Below are positions 27,235 to 36,000 of a stretch of DNA of 64,000 nt, in pieces (position 1 is the first letter of the stretch; every line of letters starts with the position of its first letter). The notes under the pieces are model-generated. The model saw only the letters and a list, made by a program, of their open reading frames with translations. It was not told where the DNA came from and made no database searches. The translations under genes and the position numbers were made by a program. Source of the stretch: an uncultured Christensenella sp. (GTDB lineage Bacteria; Bacillota; Clostridia; Christensenellales; Pumilibacteraceae); the NCBI GenBank assembly GCA_910577435.1, contig CAJTLV010000005.1:81829-145828 (forward strand), in the 5' to 3' direction.

Positions 27235-27888
27235 TTACCCGATAACCGTCGGATCGTAGTTTTTTTCGAGCGCGGTTATTCGCTCGGAATGGTTGTTGAT
27301 AGTTTGTATTGCTTCGTTGTACTTGGCGGCGAGCGTTTCGTTTGCCGTTTTAACGCTTGCAAGTGCCTTTATTAGCTCGGAAAGCTGCGCGGCGCGTTCT
27401 TCTTCGGCTTTTGCGGTTGCCGCCTTGTAGCTGTCATATTCGGCTTGGAGCGTGTCGAAAGCCGCAAGCAGCGCCTTATACTCGGCGCGCTCTTTTGCGT
27501 TGGCTCTCTCTATCTCCGCAAGCCGTGCGTATAGCTCTTTGTCGTCCACCCCTGCCGTGATTTGCCATTGGGTCTTTCGCAGCGATAGGAACGTGCCGAC
27601 CTTGAGTGTTTGGCAAACCCACGACCGCAGTATCTTGTCGTCGTATATCTCGCAAACCGTCAGCCCGATGCGCTGCTCTTTTGTAAGTAGCTGCTTCGGT
27701 ATTTTCGCCGCGCCGTCCGCTATTGTCACCCGGTATTCCACGCCGTCCTCGTCGCGGAACAGCGCAACATACGCCCCCGCATCGGGCAAAACAAAAGACA
27801 CGGCGAACGTGTCTTTTATATCGCGTAATATAGGGGTCGGGTCGATAATAACGCCAACGTCCGAATTTTCTATAAGCTCGTACCGCAT
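27235..27888 (-). CDS. phage tail-associated protein with coiled-coil
   Basis: 217 aa. The first 95 residues look like a compact beta domain (VGVIIDPTPILRDIKDTFAV; YVALFRDEDGVEYRVTIADG). Residues 120-205 form a long coiled-coil rich in Ala, Glu and Lys. This layout is common among small fibre-tip or baseplate accessory proteins downstream of phage fibre genes. Strong ribosome site GGAGGAATAGCCT. Confidence 0.5.
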   Translation of the reverse strand: MRYELIENSDVGVIIDPTPILRDIKDTFAVSFVLPDAGAYVALFRDEDGVEYRVTIADGAAKIPKQLLTKEQRIGLTVCEIYDDKILRSWVCQTLKVGTFLSLRKTQWQITAGVDDKELYARLAEIERANAKERAEYKALLAAFDTLQAEYDSYKAATAKAEEERAAQLSELIKALASVKTANETLAAKYNEAIQTINNHSERITALEKNYDPTVIG

Positions 27889-27891
27889 AGG

Positions 27892-27993
27892 CTATTCCTC
27901 CAACGCAACGGCTACGGCCTCGCGCCATTTTTGCGGCACTTCGTCAAGTGTCATTTTTCCGGCGTGTATAAGGTCAACGTATATTTTAACCAT
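27892..27993 (-). CDS. XkdX/CD1375-like small phage protein
   Basis: 33 codons, MVKIYVDLIHAGKMTLDEVP then QKWREAVAVALEE. It matches the pattern of the tiny XkdX/CD1375 proteins that follow tail-fibre genes in Firmicutes phages (hydrophobic start, 'G..tldDVP.k.r..V...l'). It is preceded by GGGAGGGACCGACA and overlaps the upstream gene by 8 nt. Confidence 0.7.
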   Translation of the reverse strand: MVKIYVDLIHAGKMTLDEVPQKWREAVAVALEE

Positions 27994-28237
27994 TGTCGGT
28001 CCCTCCCGCTATCAGCGCGGCAAGCTCAGCGATCGCGAGCTTATTGTTCAAGCTGTCGTGCTTGTACCACTCTTCTATTGTGTACTGTGTTTCGTCGTAT
28101 TCCCACCCGTGAAAACCGAATTGCTCTTCGGTGTCCGGTTCGTCAATGCGGCGAATGTTCTTGCGCTCGTATACGGTAGTTTTTCCGAATTCAAGCTCAA
28201 GCGGCTTTTGGTCTTGCGACCCTCTTACTTTTGCCAT
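27986..28237 (-). CDS. small phage protein between the DGR reverse transcriptase and XkdX-like gene
   Basis: 83 aa from ATG at 28237, behind GGAGGTAACA. Acidic, with a Trp/Tyr-rich middle (FGFHGWEYDETQYTIEEWYK). Its beginning lies within the last 40 nt of the reverse transcriptase gene. It is in the position where some DGRs encode the Avd accessory protein, but it is shorter and acidic and does not look like the basic helical-bundle Avd. Function unknown. Confidence 0.55.
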   Translation of the reverse strand: MAKVRGSQDQKPLELEFGKTTVYERKNIRRIDEPDTEEQFGFHGWEYDETQYTIEEWYKHDSLNNKLAIAELAALIAGGTDNG

Positions 28238-29261
28238 TGTTACCTCCAATAAATAGATTGATTGTTTTGTCTTTTAGTCGGGCGCTGTCGCACCACTTCA
28301 AAATGCCGGTATATGAACCGATTGTGCTTCGGTCTGACAGCGTGAGCTGCTTGCCTCCGTTGACCTTACGCCGTAGCCGCTTCGTCGCCTTTTTGAGCCG
28401 CTTCTTTGTACTCGTGCGCAAAAGCGTAAAGCTGCCAAAGCTGCGGTAGCCGACATAGTCAATTCCGCGCGTCGCCACCGGGAACACTTGCCAATTTTCC
28501 TTTATCGTCAAATCGAGATTGACCGCTAAATATTCGGCAATTTCGCCGCACAATCGGTGTAGATATTCTTTGCTGTCGCTCAAGATAACGATATCGTCCA
28601 TATAGCGCAAGTAGTATTTTATGCGCTTTTGTTCTTTCGCCCAATGGTCGAAATACGACAAGTAAAAATTGCCGAAGTATTGGCTTGTATAGCTTCCGAT
28701 CGGTATGCCTTTCGGGTTGCCTTTGTCGTAGCTGTCCACGATATCGTCCAATAGCCACAGCAAGTCCTTATCTTTGAACTTGCGACGAAGCAATGATTTT
28801 AATATTGCTTTGTCTATGTTCGGAAAGAACTTTTTAACGTCGAGCTTCAAGCAGTAGCGCGTTCCGCTCGGGTCGTTCTCCATGTATTGGTGCATCTTCT
28901 TGAGCACTGCGTGTGTACCCTTTTGCGGCAGCGCGGCGTATGTTGTCGGTATTAGGTGTTTGCAAATTATTTCTTCGATTACTTGCATCACAGCCCATTG
29001 TATTATGCGGTCGGGGTAATACGGGAGCTCGGCAATCGACCGATGCTTGCCGTTGTCCTCTATCTCGAATATATGGTATTTCGACGTCGTGTAAGTTTTG
29101 TCGATAAGCATTTGTCGTATCTTTACGCAATAACCTAAAACGTCGCTGTCAACCATTTTGACCGCTTTGTAATGTGTCTTGCCCTTTCGCGCGTTCGTGT
29201 GCGCGCGGACAATGTTGTTTATGTCTACTATTTTCTCAAATAGGTTGCCGTATCTTTTCAT
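28197..29261 (-). CDS. DGR reverse transcriptase
   Basis: 354 aa. Copies the template-repeat RNA into adenine-mutagenised cDNA that replaces variable repeats. Motifs: YCLKLDVKKFFPNID (motif 3 Asp), IPIGSYTSQYFGNFYLSYFD, and the catalytic YMDD (YLRYMDDIVILS), followed by GIDYVGYRSF. The IGSYTSQ block is the DGR signature in place of the QGxxxSP of group II intron and retron enzymes. There is no maturase or endonuclease domain. Order on the minus strand is variable gene, template repeat, RT, the classic DGR layout. The ribosome site is weak (GAGGACACAAAAGCCTT). Confidence 0.95.
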   Translation of the reverse strand: MKRYGNLFEKIVDINNIVRAHTNARKGKTHYKAVKMVDSDVLGYCVKIRQMLIDKTYTTSKYHIFEIEDNGKHRSIAELPYYPDRIIQWAVMQVIEEIICKHLIPTTYAALPQKGTHAVLKKMHQYMENDPSGTRYCLKLDVKKFFPNIDKAILKSLLRRKFKDKDLLWLLDDIVDSYDKGNPKGIPIGSYTSQYFGNFYLSYFDHWAKEQKRIKYYLRYMDDIVILSDSKEYLHRLCGEIAEYLAVNLDLTIKENWQVFPVATRGIDYVGYRSFGSFTLLRTSTKKRLKKATKRLRRKVNGGKQLTLSDRSTIGSYTGILKWCDSARLKDKTINLFIGGNNGKSKRVARPKAA

Positions 29262-29375
29262 AAGGCTTTTGTGTCCTCTTCGGGCTTTCGATTTCTCTAC
29301 TAACTCGAATATTGAGATTTTAATATTTTGCCAAGTGGCACGGCGATTTTTACCAAAATTTTTGTATCAAAAGTA

Positions 29376-29490
29376 GGTGTGTGCCGATATTCACATTCGC
29401 ATTCGACGTCGAATTGTTGCAATTGAAATAGAACGTCCCTGCATTCGTGTCATTCGAGCGATTGCCCCCGAAATTCGGTAGATAGACGGT
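29376..29490 (-). repeat. DGR template repeat (TR)
   Basis: 115-bp non-coding copy located between VR1 and the RT gene. It aligns without gaps to VR1 (29559-29673) and VR2 (53078-53192). All 24 and 22 differences lie at the 33 coding-strand adenines (T on the plus strand); the other 82 positions are identical. Read in the frame of the variable proteins it has ten Asn (AAT/AAC) codons at the diversified sites, the standard design that yields many residues but no stop. The region from 29262 to 29541 holds nothing else I can recognise. Confidence 0.95.
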
Positions 29491-29541
29491 TAATCATCGC
29501 CTTAAAAAATTTATTTGTTGTACATTTCCGCTCTTGGGCTA

Positions 29542-30900
29542 TCAGCCACAAAAGCAAAGGCGCGCGCCGATAATCACATACGCATACGACGCCGAAAAGC
29601 TGCAAAGGAAACAGAACGCCCCCGCACTCGCGCCACTCGAGCGATCGCCCCCGAAATACGGCAGAAAGACGGAGCCTGTCATCATAAACGTTCTGTCGCA
29701 AAAGTACGTCGTTTCGCTCGCGCCGTACAATTTAGGGGTAAAGGCAAGCTCGTTTGTTCCAACAACTTCTTTGAAATAACTACCCGTAATACTAATGCTT
29801 ATGTTCGGGAAGTTTTCATAACCGTTGCCGGTATCGTTGAAGTTACCGTCCGCAATTTTAATACCGCCACCGCCCGTTATATAGCCGTCTACCCATTGGC
29901 TAAGGTTTCCGTAGAAATCTTCAATACCCAAAAACTTTACGGTATCGTCGGCGGTCGCTCCCGCGTTCGTGCCGTAGGTCATACCTTTTGTGTCGGTCGC
30001 GCCGGTGTCGCGGTATGCGGTCGAATTATTGGTATACCCTCGACCGAGTGCCGCTTGGCTGTTTAGGTTCTTGAACATTATGATATACAGCACTTGGAGC
30101 GCGGTCAGCTTATTAAACGAAAGCTGTTCGTAACCGGTGCCGTTAGCTTGGGCGGCGGTTCTCGCCGCACCTATCGTGATGCTGCTCGTAACTGTTTTGC
30201 CGGTCAGCGAACGGAGCTTGCCGCCGCTGTCCTTATAGCCCAAGTATGCGCCGATATAGAACTTGTCTTTAACTTCGCCCTTGTAGCTGAATGCGTAGTC
30301 GGTGAAGCCCGCCATTAAAGCGTTCGAGATTTTAACGTCAAGATACTTTCCGTTTCGCGCTATCTTGTAATAGAACTTCGGTATCTCGATCATAACGTCG
30401 CCCGCGCTTCCGCTCGAAATGTCTGCAGTGCTTCCGTCCTCAAACTGCGCAAAATTATTCGGGTTCAGATAACCGACAACCGCGCCGTTTTTGAACAAGC
30501 ACGGTTTTATTTGGTTGAACGGGTAGCGCGTCAGCCAATCACCGCCGTTAAACGCTCCGTTGTTGCCGCTTGCCGGAAGCATACCGACCGCGTTGTCGGT
30601 GTATTCGCAACACGTTTCGGGGTTGCTGTCGGTCGTGTCTATGCGAACGCCGTATAATTCGACCACGCTCACGCTGTTTTGCCCTTGATACGATTTTGTA
30701 TAGCTCGTGCTTGTAGTATCGTCGGTGTATGTAATAACCGTGCGCGTCCATAAATAACTGCCTTGTGCCACTTCGGGTATTTCCGATTGCCAATCCGACG
30801 GCGGGGTTATTCCGTTTTCGCTTGCTGCGTAGGTAATGACGGTCGACGCTATACCGTTACCGTCTTTGCCCTTGATATTGCCTATTTTTATTCTTGCCAT
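29542..30900 (-). CDS. DGR-diversified phage tail fibre / receptor-binding protein 1
   Basis: 452 aa. The N-terminal 75 residues (IKGKDGNGIASTVITYAASE; GSYLWTRTVITYTDDT) resemble fibre-attachment domains. The rest is a C-type-lectin/FGE-sulfatase-like fold (FTDYAFSYKGEVKDKFYIGA; IEDFYGNLSQWVDGYI; IKIADGNFND). It ends in the variable segment (LPYFGGDRSS...GAFCFLC...ARLCFCG). At the ten TR Asn positions VR1 encodes Y,D,S,S,L,S,F,Y,Y,I. It probably sets host receptor specificity. It follows the upstream tail gene by 9 nt with GGAGG. Confidence 0.9.
   Translation of the reverse strand: MARIKIGNIKGKDGNGIASTVITYAASENGITPPSDWQSEIPEVAQGSYLWTRTVITYTDDTTSTSYTKSYQGQNSVSVVELYGVRIDTTDSNPETCCEYTDNAVGMLPASGNNGAFNGGDWLTRYPFNQIKPCLFKNGAVVGYLNPNNFAQFEDGSTADISSGSAGDVMIEIPKFYYKIARNGKYLDVKISNALMAGFTDYAFSYKGEVKDKFYIGAYLGYKDSGGKLRSLTGKTVTSSITIGAARTAAQANGTGYEQLSFNKLTALQVLYIIMFKNLNSQAALGRGYTNNSTAYRDTGATDTKGMTYGTNAGATADDTVKFLGIEDFYGNLSQWVDGYITGGGGIKIADGNFNDTGNGYENFPNISISITGSYFKEVVGTNELAFTPKLYGASETTYFCDRTFMMTGSVFLPYFGGDRSSGASAGAFCFLCSFSASYAYVIIGARLCFCG
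29559..29673 (-). repeat. DGR variable repeat 1 (VR1)
   Basis: C-terminal coding segment of the fibre gene, 24 substitutions from TR, all at TR adenines. The 15 bp just beyond its 3' coding end (29546-29560, CCACAAAAGCAAAGG on the plus strand) are identical at VR2 but different at TR, as expected for the IMH site that marks a recipient repeat. Confidence 0.95.
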
Positions 30901-30909
30901 TTCAGCCTC

Positions 30910-32253
30910 CTATGGAATTATATAATACAAATCACCCGTATCGGTGTCGTATTCAAATTGCGGGGTTTCCCCTTGATCTACAAAGTTTACATACAAGTCG
31001 CCGTTTTCTTCTACTTCAAAGGTAAACATACCCGCCGTAGCCGCTTGCACGCCGCACGCGCCCTTGTCGCCCTTTGGAGCGATAATCGTAGAGGTCTCCC
31101 CGTTCGTAAGGGTTATAGTGTAAATTCTATCGCCGTTTTCGTTTGTTCCACTTGGCGCAATAGACAAAATGCCGACACCCGTATCGCCTTTTATGCCTTG
31201 CGCGCCCGAAAGGTCGGTAAGGTATTCGTAGCCGACGGGCTTTTTAATATACAGCTTGGCGTTGTCCGCATCGTCCACGTTGCCGGTGTCGATTAGGACA
31301 AAGCCATACAGCGGCACCTCGTCCGTTGCGAATCCGGTGTTCATTGCTTCTATGCTCTCGTATGTCTTGCTTATACGAAAGCCCACGCCCTCCGGCAAAT
31401 AGAAATCGAACACGGGGTCGTTCTCCGTGCCTACGTTGACGACCTTTGCGTCGCTCTCGGGCGGCAGCGTAACCACGTTGCCTACTTTGATAAATGCGGG
31501 CTTGCCTTGCGGTATTTTGAAATCAAGCACCGCGTCGGTTGAGGTCCCGCTATTTGTAACCGTTGCCGGTTCGGTATAATCGACCGTCGTTACCTCGCCG
31601 ACCGCAATCTCGCCCGTGTTGCCTTTTTCGCCTTTCAGCTCGCTGAATTTGAGCCGCCCGTCGTCCGTCAGCGACACGCTCGGCGTGCCAACCTTGTCCG
31701 CGTCGCTGTTATCGGGCGGCTGCAGCAGCGCGTCGACGCTGTCCTCCAACTGCTCGACCTTTACGGTCATATCGTTAAGGCGCGCTAATTCGCCGCCTAT
31801 GGGGTCAACCGTCGCACCGTCCGACACGTCGCCGTCGCCGACGTTCGTCTTGTATATGCCGCTTGCAAGCCTTGTAGCGGCTTTGTCGTCGCCGTTTACT
31901 TCCGAATATGTGAATACAAGCTCAAGCTCGCCCACCGTTTCCGTGAACGCGCTCGGTAGCGGACACTCGAAAACCATATATTTGGCGTTTTCGATCGCCG
32001 CGTTGTCGACGTACAGCATATTGTAAATGTCTTTGTTGAATTGCTTGCGGTTGCCGAACTTGTCGACCGTAGAACGAAATACCGTACATAACGGGCTTGT
32101 GGTCGGCGAACGGTTTTGCGTTACCGGGACGTAGCATTGGAGCACGACGAAGCCGTACCCGCCTTTATACAGTCGTGTTTCGGCTATCGGTATCGCCGTA
32201 CCGCTCACGCCGAGCCGCACCGCTATTTTTCGTAGCTGCTGAATTTCTTTCAT
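30910..32253 (-). CDS. phage baseplate / fibre-anchoring protein with collagen-like segments
   Basis: 447 aa. The N-terminal 140 residues resemble the BppU-type N-terminal domain of siphophage baseplate proteins (TRLYKGGYGFVVLQCYVPVT; YVDNAAIENAKYMVFECPLP). A coiled-coil (LNDMTVKVEQLEDSVDALL) and two collagen-type Gly-x-y stretches (LKGEKGNTGE; GAQGIKGDTGVG) follow, then a small beta tip. It probably joins the variable fibre to the virion. It lies directly upstream of VR1's gene. Confidence 0.7.
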   Translation of the reverse strand: MKEIQQLRKIAVRLGVSGTAIPIAETRLYKGGYGFVVLQCYVPVTQNRSPTTSPLCTVFRSTVDKFGNRKQFNKDIYNMLYVDNAAIENAKYMVFECPLPSAFTETVGELELVFTYSEVNGDDKAATRLASGIYKTNVGDGDVSDGATVDPIGGELARLNDMTVKVEQLEDSVDALLQPPDNSDADKVGTPSVSLTDDGRLKFSELKGEKGNTGEIAVGEVTTVDYTEPATVTNSGTSTDAVLDFKIPQGKPAFIKVGNVVTLPPESDAKVVNVGTENDPVFDFYLPEGVGFRISKTYESIEAMNTGFATDEVPLYGFVLIDTGNVDDADNAKLYIKKPVGYEYLTDLSGAQGIKGDTGVGILSIAPSGTNENGDRIYTITLTNGETSTIIAPKGDKGACGVQAATAGMFTFEVEENGDLYVNFVDQGETPQFEYDTDTGDLYYIIP

Positions 32254-32273
32254 GAGATTACCTCCGAATTGAT

Positions 32274-32302
32274 TTGACTTTTTGGTATGAATTTTTTATA
32301 AT
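32274..32302 (+). promoter_or_regulatory. strong promoter of the plus-strand lipoprotein gene
   Basis: TTGACT (32274-32279), exactly 17 nt, TATAAT (32297-32302), with GGAGGC 10 nt before the ATG at 32328. Its strength and orientation against the late operon suggest expression from the lysogen. Confidence 0.9.
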
Positions 32303-32327
32303 AAAACCACCATTGGAGGCGGTTTCT

Positions 32328-33053
32328 ATGAAACGTAAAGGTGTTTTTTGTGCATTCGCTTTGCTGTGTGTTGTGTTCGCGTTCGCGCTCGTCGGGTGCG
32401 GAAGTGGCTACACAGACGAGGACGATTACGCAAACTTTGTAAAGTGGCAAGCGCGATACGAAACCGAAAAGGAGCTTGTCGGGCTGCTCCGCGAATATGA
32501 TGCCGCCTATACAACATACGTGGCTTGCGTAGAGCGTGAACATTCTACGGGTAGCAATACCGCCGTATCAATCGCTTTTGTGTTTGAGGGGCGAACTATC
32601 CTTACGGACGACAATATGCGGCGCGTTGAAACCATTTACGATGCAACCAACGGCTACGCCGTAGTTATTACTTTTGATACGGTTGGAACAGCTATATTTG
32701 CCGAATTTACAGCAAACCATATCGGTAGCATTCTCGATATTGTTGCTATTAGCGGCGGCTCTTCGTCGATTATCTCTTCCCCGTCTATCAATGCCGCAAT
32801 TACGGACGGTCGCGCTATTATTACCGGCAATTTTACCGCCGAAAGTGCAAACGATTTATCTTTACAAATCGCTTCAAAAAATGCCGAACGCATGGTACAG
32901 CAAGCAGCAGTAGCATATAACACCAAACGCTCCGAAAGCTCGACGCGTTACTCTATGCCCGAATATCTCCCCGCTTCACTCGCTGTCGAACCGCAGTATG
33001 TTGACGTATCGGCATATTTGCAAAAAGCTGAAGCTGTCGGCTTTACTGCGTAA
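32328..33053 (+). CDS. phage-encoded lipoprotein with SecD P1-head-like domain (moron)
   Basis: 241 aa from ATG at 32328. A lipoprotein signal (GVFCAFALLCVVFAFALVGC, lipobox LVGC) is followed by a charged helix. Residues about 85-195 follow the periplasmic/extracellular head of SecD/SecF: TFDTVGTAIFAEFTANHIGS, then SIISSPSINAAITDGRAIIT and GNFTAESANDLSLQI, like the 'iSaP.in..I..G.a.ItG.ft..eA..La' pattern. It is the only plus-strand gene in the phage and has its own promoter. Its 3' end overlaps the convergent structural gene by 11 bp. A surface role in the lysogen is likely; superinfection exclusion or interference with Sec are hypotheses. Confidence 0.75.
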   Translation: MKRKGVFCAFALLCVVFAFALVGCGSGYTDEDDYANFVKWQARYETEKELVGLLREYDAAYTTYVACVEREHSTGSNTAVSIAFVFEGRTILTDDNMRRVETIYDATNGYAVVITFDTVGTAIFAEFTANHIGSILDIVAISGGSSSIISSPSINAAITDGRAIITGNFTAESANDLSLQIASKNAERMVQQAAVAYNTKRSESSTRYSMPEYLPASLAVEPQYVDVSAYLQKAEAVGFTA

Positions 33054-36000
33054 ATACCGGGTACAGCCACCAACTGTTGAACTTCTCTGTGTCAGCTACG
33101 TCGCCCACGTTTTTGGCGATATATGCGTACTTGGACGCACCTTCTTCTTCGTATAACACTATCGATTTAACCGCGCTCGCGCTTATATTAGCCGGGCGCG
33201 TTATTCTTATCTCAATAGCGTTGCGCGAAGTGTTTACAAGTGAATACGTTACATTGTCCGCGATAATCGTTCGCGCGGTCATAGCCACGCCGTCGTCAAA
33301 AAGCGATGCTTCGGTATTTAGCAAGCACATTTTTAAGCGGTTGCTCTTTTGCCCGAAAAGGTTTGAATATGTGACGAATGTTGCGTCCTCGTGCAGTAGG
33401 TTTATTTGGTAATTGAACGACAAGGCTTCGCGGTTGTCTTTATCAAGCCCAATCGACAAGCTATCGGAAAGATAGAATGCGCTTTCGCTCTCTGTCGGCA
33501 CAAAATCTCCGCTTTCCGCAAACGGCAATCGGCGCGCTTGCGCGATCGTCCAATTTGTTTTATTGAAAAGCCGAAAGCCGAAGAGGTCCGCGCGCCCCAT
33601 TACGTCGCAATATCGTACTGACTGCATCGAATAATACGCGTCGTCTTTCGTGTTGCCGGTGCCGCTGATTGTGGTGTCTATACTGTCGCCCGCCTTAAAG
33701 TTATCGTCCATGTCCCACTCGAAAACGATTGCGTTCTTCAACGGGAAGTGTAAAAGCGGAACTATAACGTCGCGGTGATCGCTGCTGTCTTTCGGACGAA
33801 CCGAATTGTTGCCCGTTCGCGTAATCTCGGAGCTTGGAAATAGCTTGTTGGTTTGTATGCCGTTATGCGAACGCAGCTTGTCAGCATTGAACCGCGTATA
33901 TGCAAAATTCGGAAGCGCAAAACTTCCGTCCGCGAAAATAAGGCTTTTAGCTATGTCGCGCCACTTGCTGTTGTTGATAAATGTAGGGCTTGCCGCCGCC
34001 ACGTTTTGCTTTGTCGTTAAAAGCAAAAAGTCCATAAGGCGAACTTCTCTTCGTACTTGCGACCGCTCGCTTACTTCGTAGAAGCGCGGCTCGCTCGGTA
34101 TTGTAACGATATTCGCCAATTGGTTGAAATTCTTTGAATACGTTACCTTTTGCAAGATTATGTCCGCATAGTACTCGTTTTCGGTAGCAGTTACATAATA
34201 CGGTTCGCCGTTTATCTCGACAAGGTCGCCGCTCTCCTTTTCACTTCCCGCGTCCGCGTATTCTTGGCGCTGATATACGGCGTTGCCGACGCGTATCAGC
34301 TTGCCGAAAAGGTTTGCGGTAAAACGCTCGCTGTCGATTATTTTGTCTTGCTGCCCGAAGAACTGCTCGTGATGCGGGTATTTCTCATACGAGCTGTTTT
34401 TCATGAAGTTTTGCAAATCCGGGCGTACTTGCGATACACGTAAGCTGTCTTGTGTCCGGTATTTTATGTGGTATCGAATATCGTTGAATTGTATGTCGCC
34501 GCTCGCGTCGATGCCGAACAATGCGCTCAATATTGTTTTGAGCGCGTAAGGTGCGTCGTTGTTTACACTCGGCGACGCATAGTTTAGTCCTACGATTTTC
34601 GTATCACCTAACTTGTAGTACAGCGCGCACGCTTTTGACGGTCGAACGTCTATGCTTGGCGTAAGTATCGAATAAATAGCCTCTTCGAATATCATATTGA
34701 GAGCTGAAGCTGTAACACCGCGATATGTCAAGTCGAATTCGATTATCTCTTCCAAAGGGTACTTGGCGTGTATCTCGGCAGTATTGTTCGACACAAGGTA
34801 ATTGCTGTCGCTTGTCTTTACCACGCCCCATTCGTCGACCACATTTTGCGGCGAGAATAGGTTTGTAACATAGCTGTCGTATTGCGTGAAGAACTCGGAA
34901 AGGTTGCGGCTGTTGAATACCGTTATTTTGTTGCTTTCGTCCGCTTTTTTCTTTGTCACACCGAGCTGTTGATATTTTAGCGCGAAGCGATCCGTGCCGT
35001 CCGTCGCAAAATCAAGGCGCGGTATAGCGTGTTTATAGTAGCCGCTTTGTAAAAAAACTTCCCACAAATTCTTTTGCTCGAATATCGTTTCGTACACTGT
35101 TCGCGCGCGCAAGCTCGCTGCAGTTTCTTCGTCAATCGCAATCGGGTACTGTATTGTATCAAGTCCAACCGTGCTGTTGTTGAATATTTGCGTGTCGCAA
35201 GTCAACATTGCTTTCCGCACTAAATCGAGGCAGTTATACTTTGCAGCTTTTGCAAGGAACTTGTCGCCGTCAACATATGATGCCAAATCCTCTACCGTAA
35301 ATTTAGCGTTTACATATATCGAATTAGTGGCGACAGTAGTCATAGTACCGTTGCCGTGATATTTATTGCCAAACAAGCCGCTCGTACTGTTCGCGAAGTT
35401 TCCGCTTTGATTGAATGCTACGTCGCATTTGCATTCATAAAATGCGGGTAGCGTGTTCCCGTTGTTTTGGGCTGTTGTGATTATTTCGTACTCGAAATAC
35501 TCGCCTTGCGCTAATTGATTGTCGGTTAATACGTCGGTTTTTATTGTTATTGCCTTGCTGTCAACGCTTGCGTTTTCTTGCGATATGCGGTACGCGTTTT
35601 TATTCAAGTGGTCGCTGAATGCGTCTAGTTTGGAAATATCAGTAAATCCTAACGCGCCGTCTGCTTGGCTTGCAAATTGGAATATGATTGTGGCAAAACA
35701 CGCTTGCGGCAACGAGCTTGCATCACCGCCTATACTTGACCCTTTACTGAAAGTATAAACATTTTCGTTTGCCGTGGTAGTCGGCAAGGTTGCCGGTCCG
35801 CAATTTTTTGTCGTCGTGTTTGTAGACAACAAAGTGTTTTTGCGATAATGTTTTCGTATAATTTGCGTGGTTGTTCTCACCTCGCAAATGTCCACCCACT
35901 GCCCATTTATAGCTGCTTGTGCGATTAGCGTTGGAATATTAAATAAGATTGTATTTGCTTCACCTGCGTAATACTTGTACTTAACTTTTCTTAAATCTTC

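Noticed and set aside
29450..29701. 83-codon minus-strand frame across TR and VR1
   Set aside because: Out of frame with the variable protein and created by TR/VR similarity; TR is non-coding.
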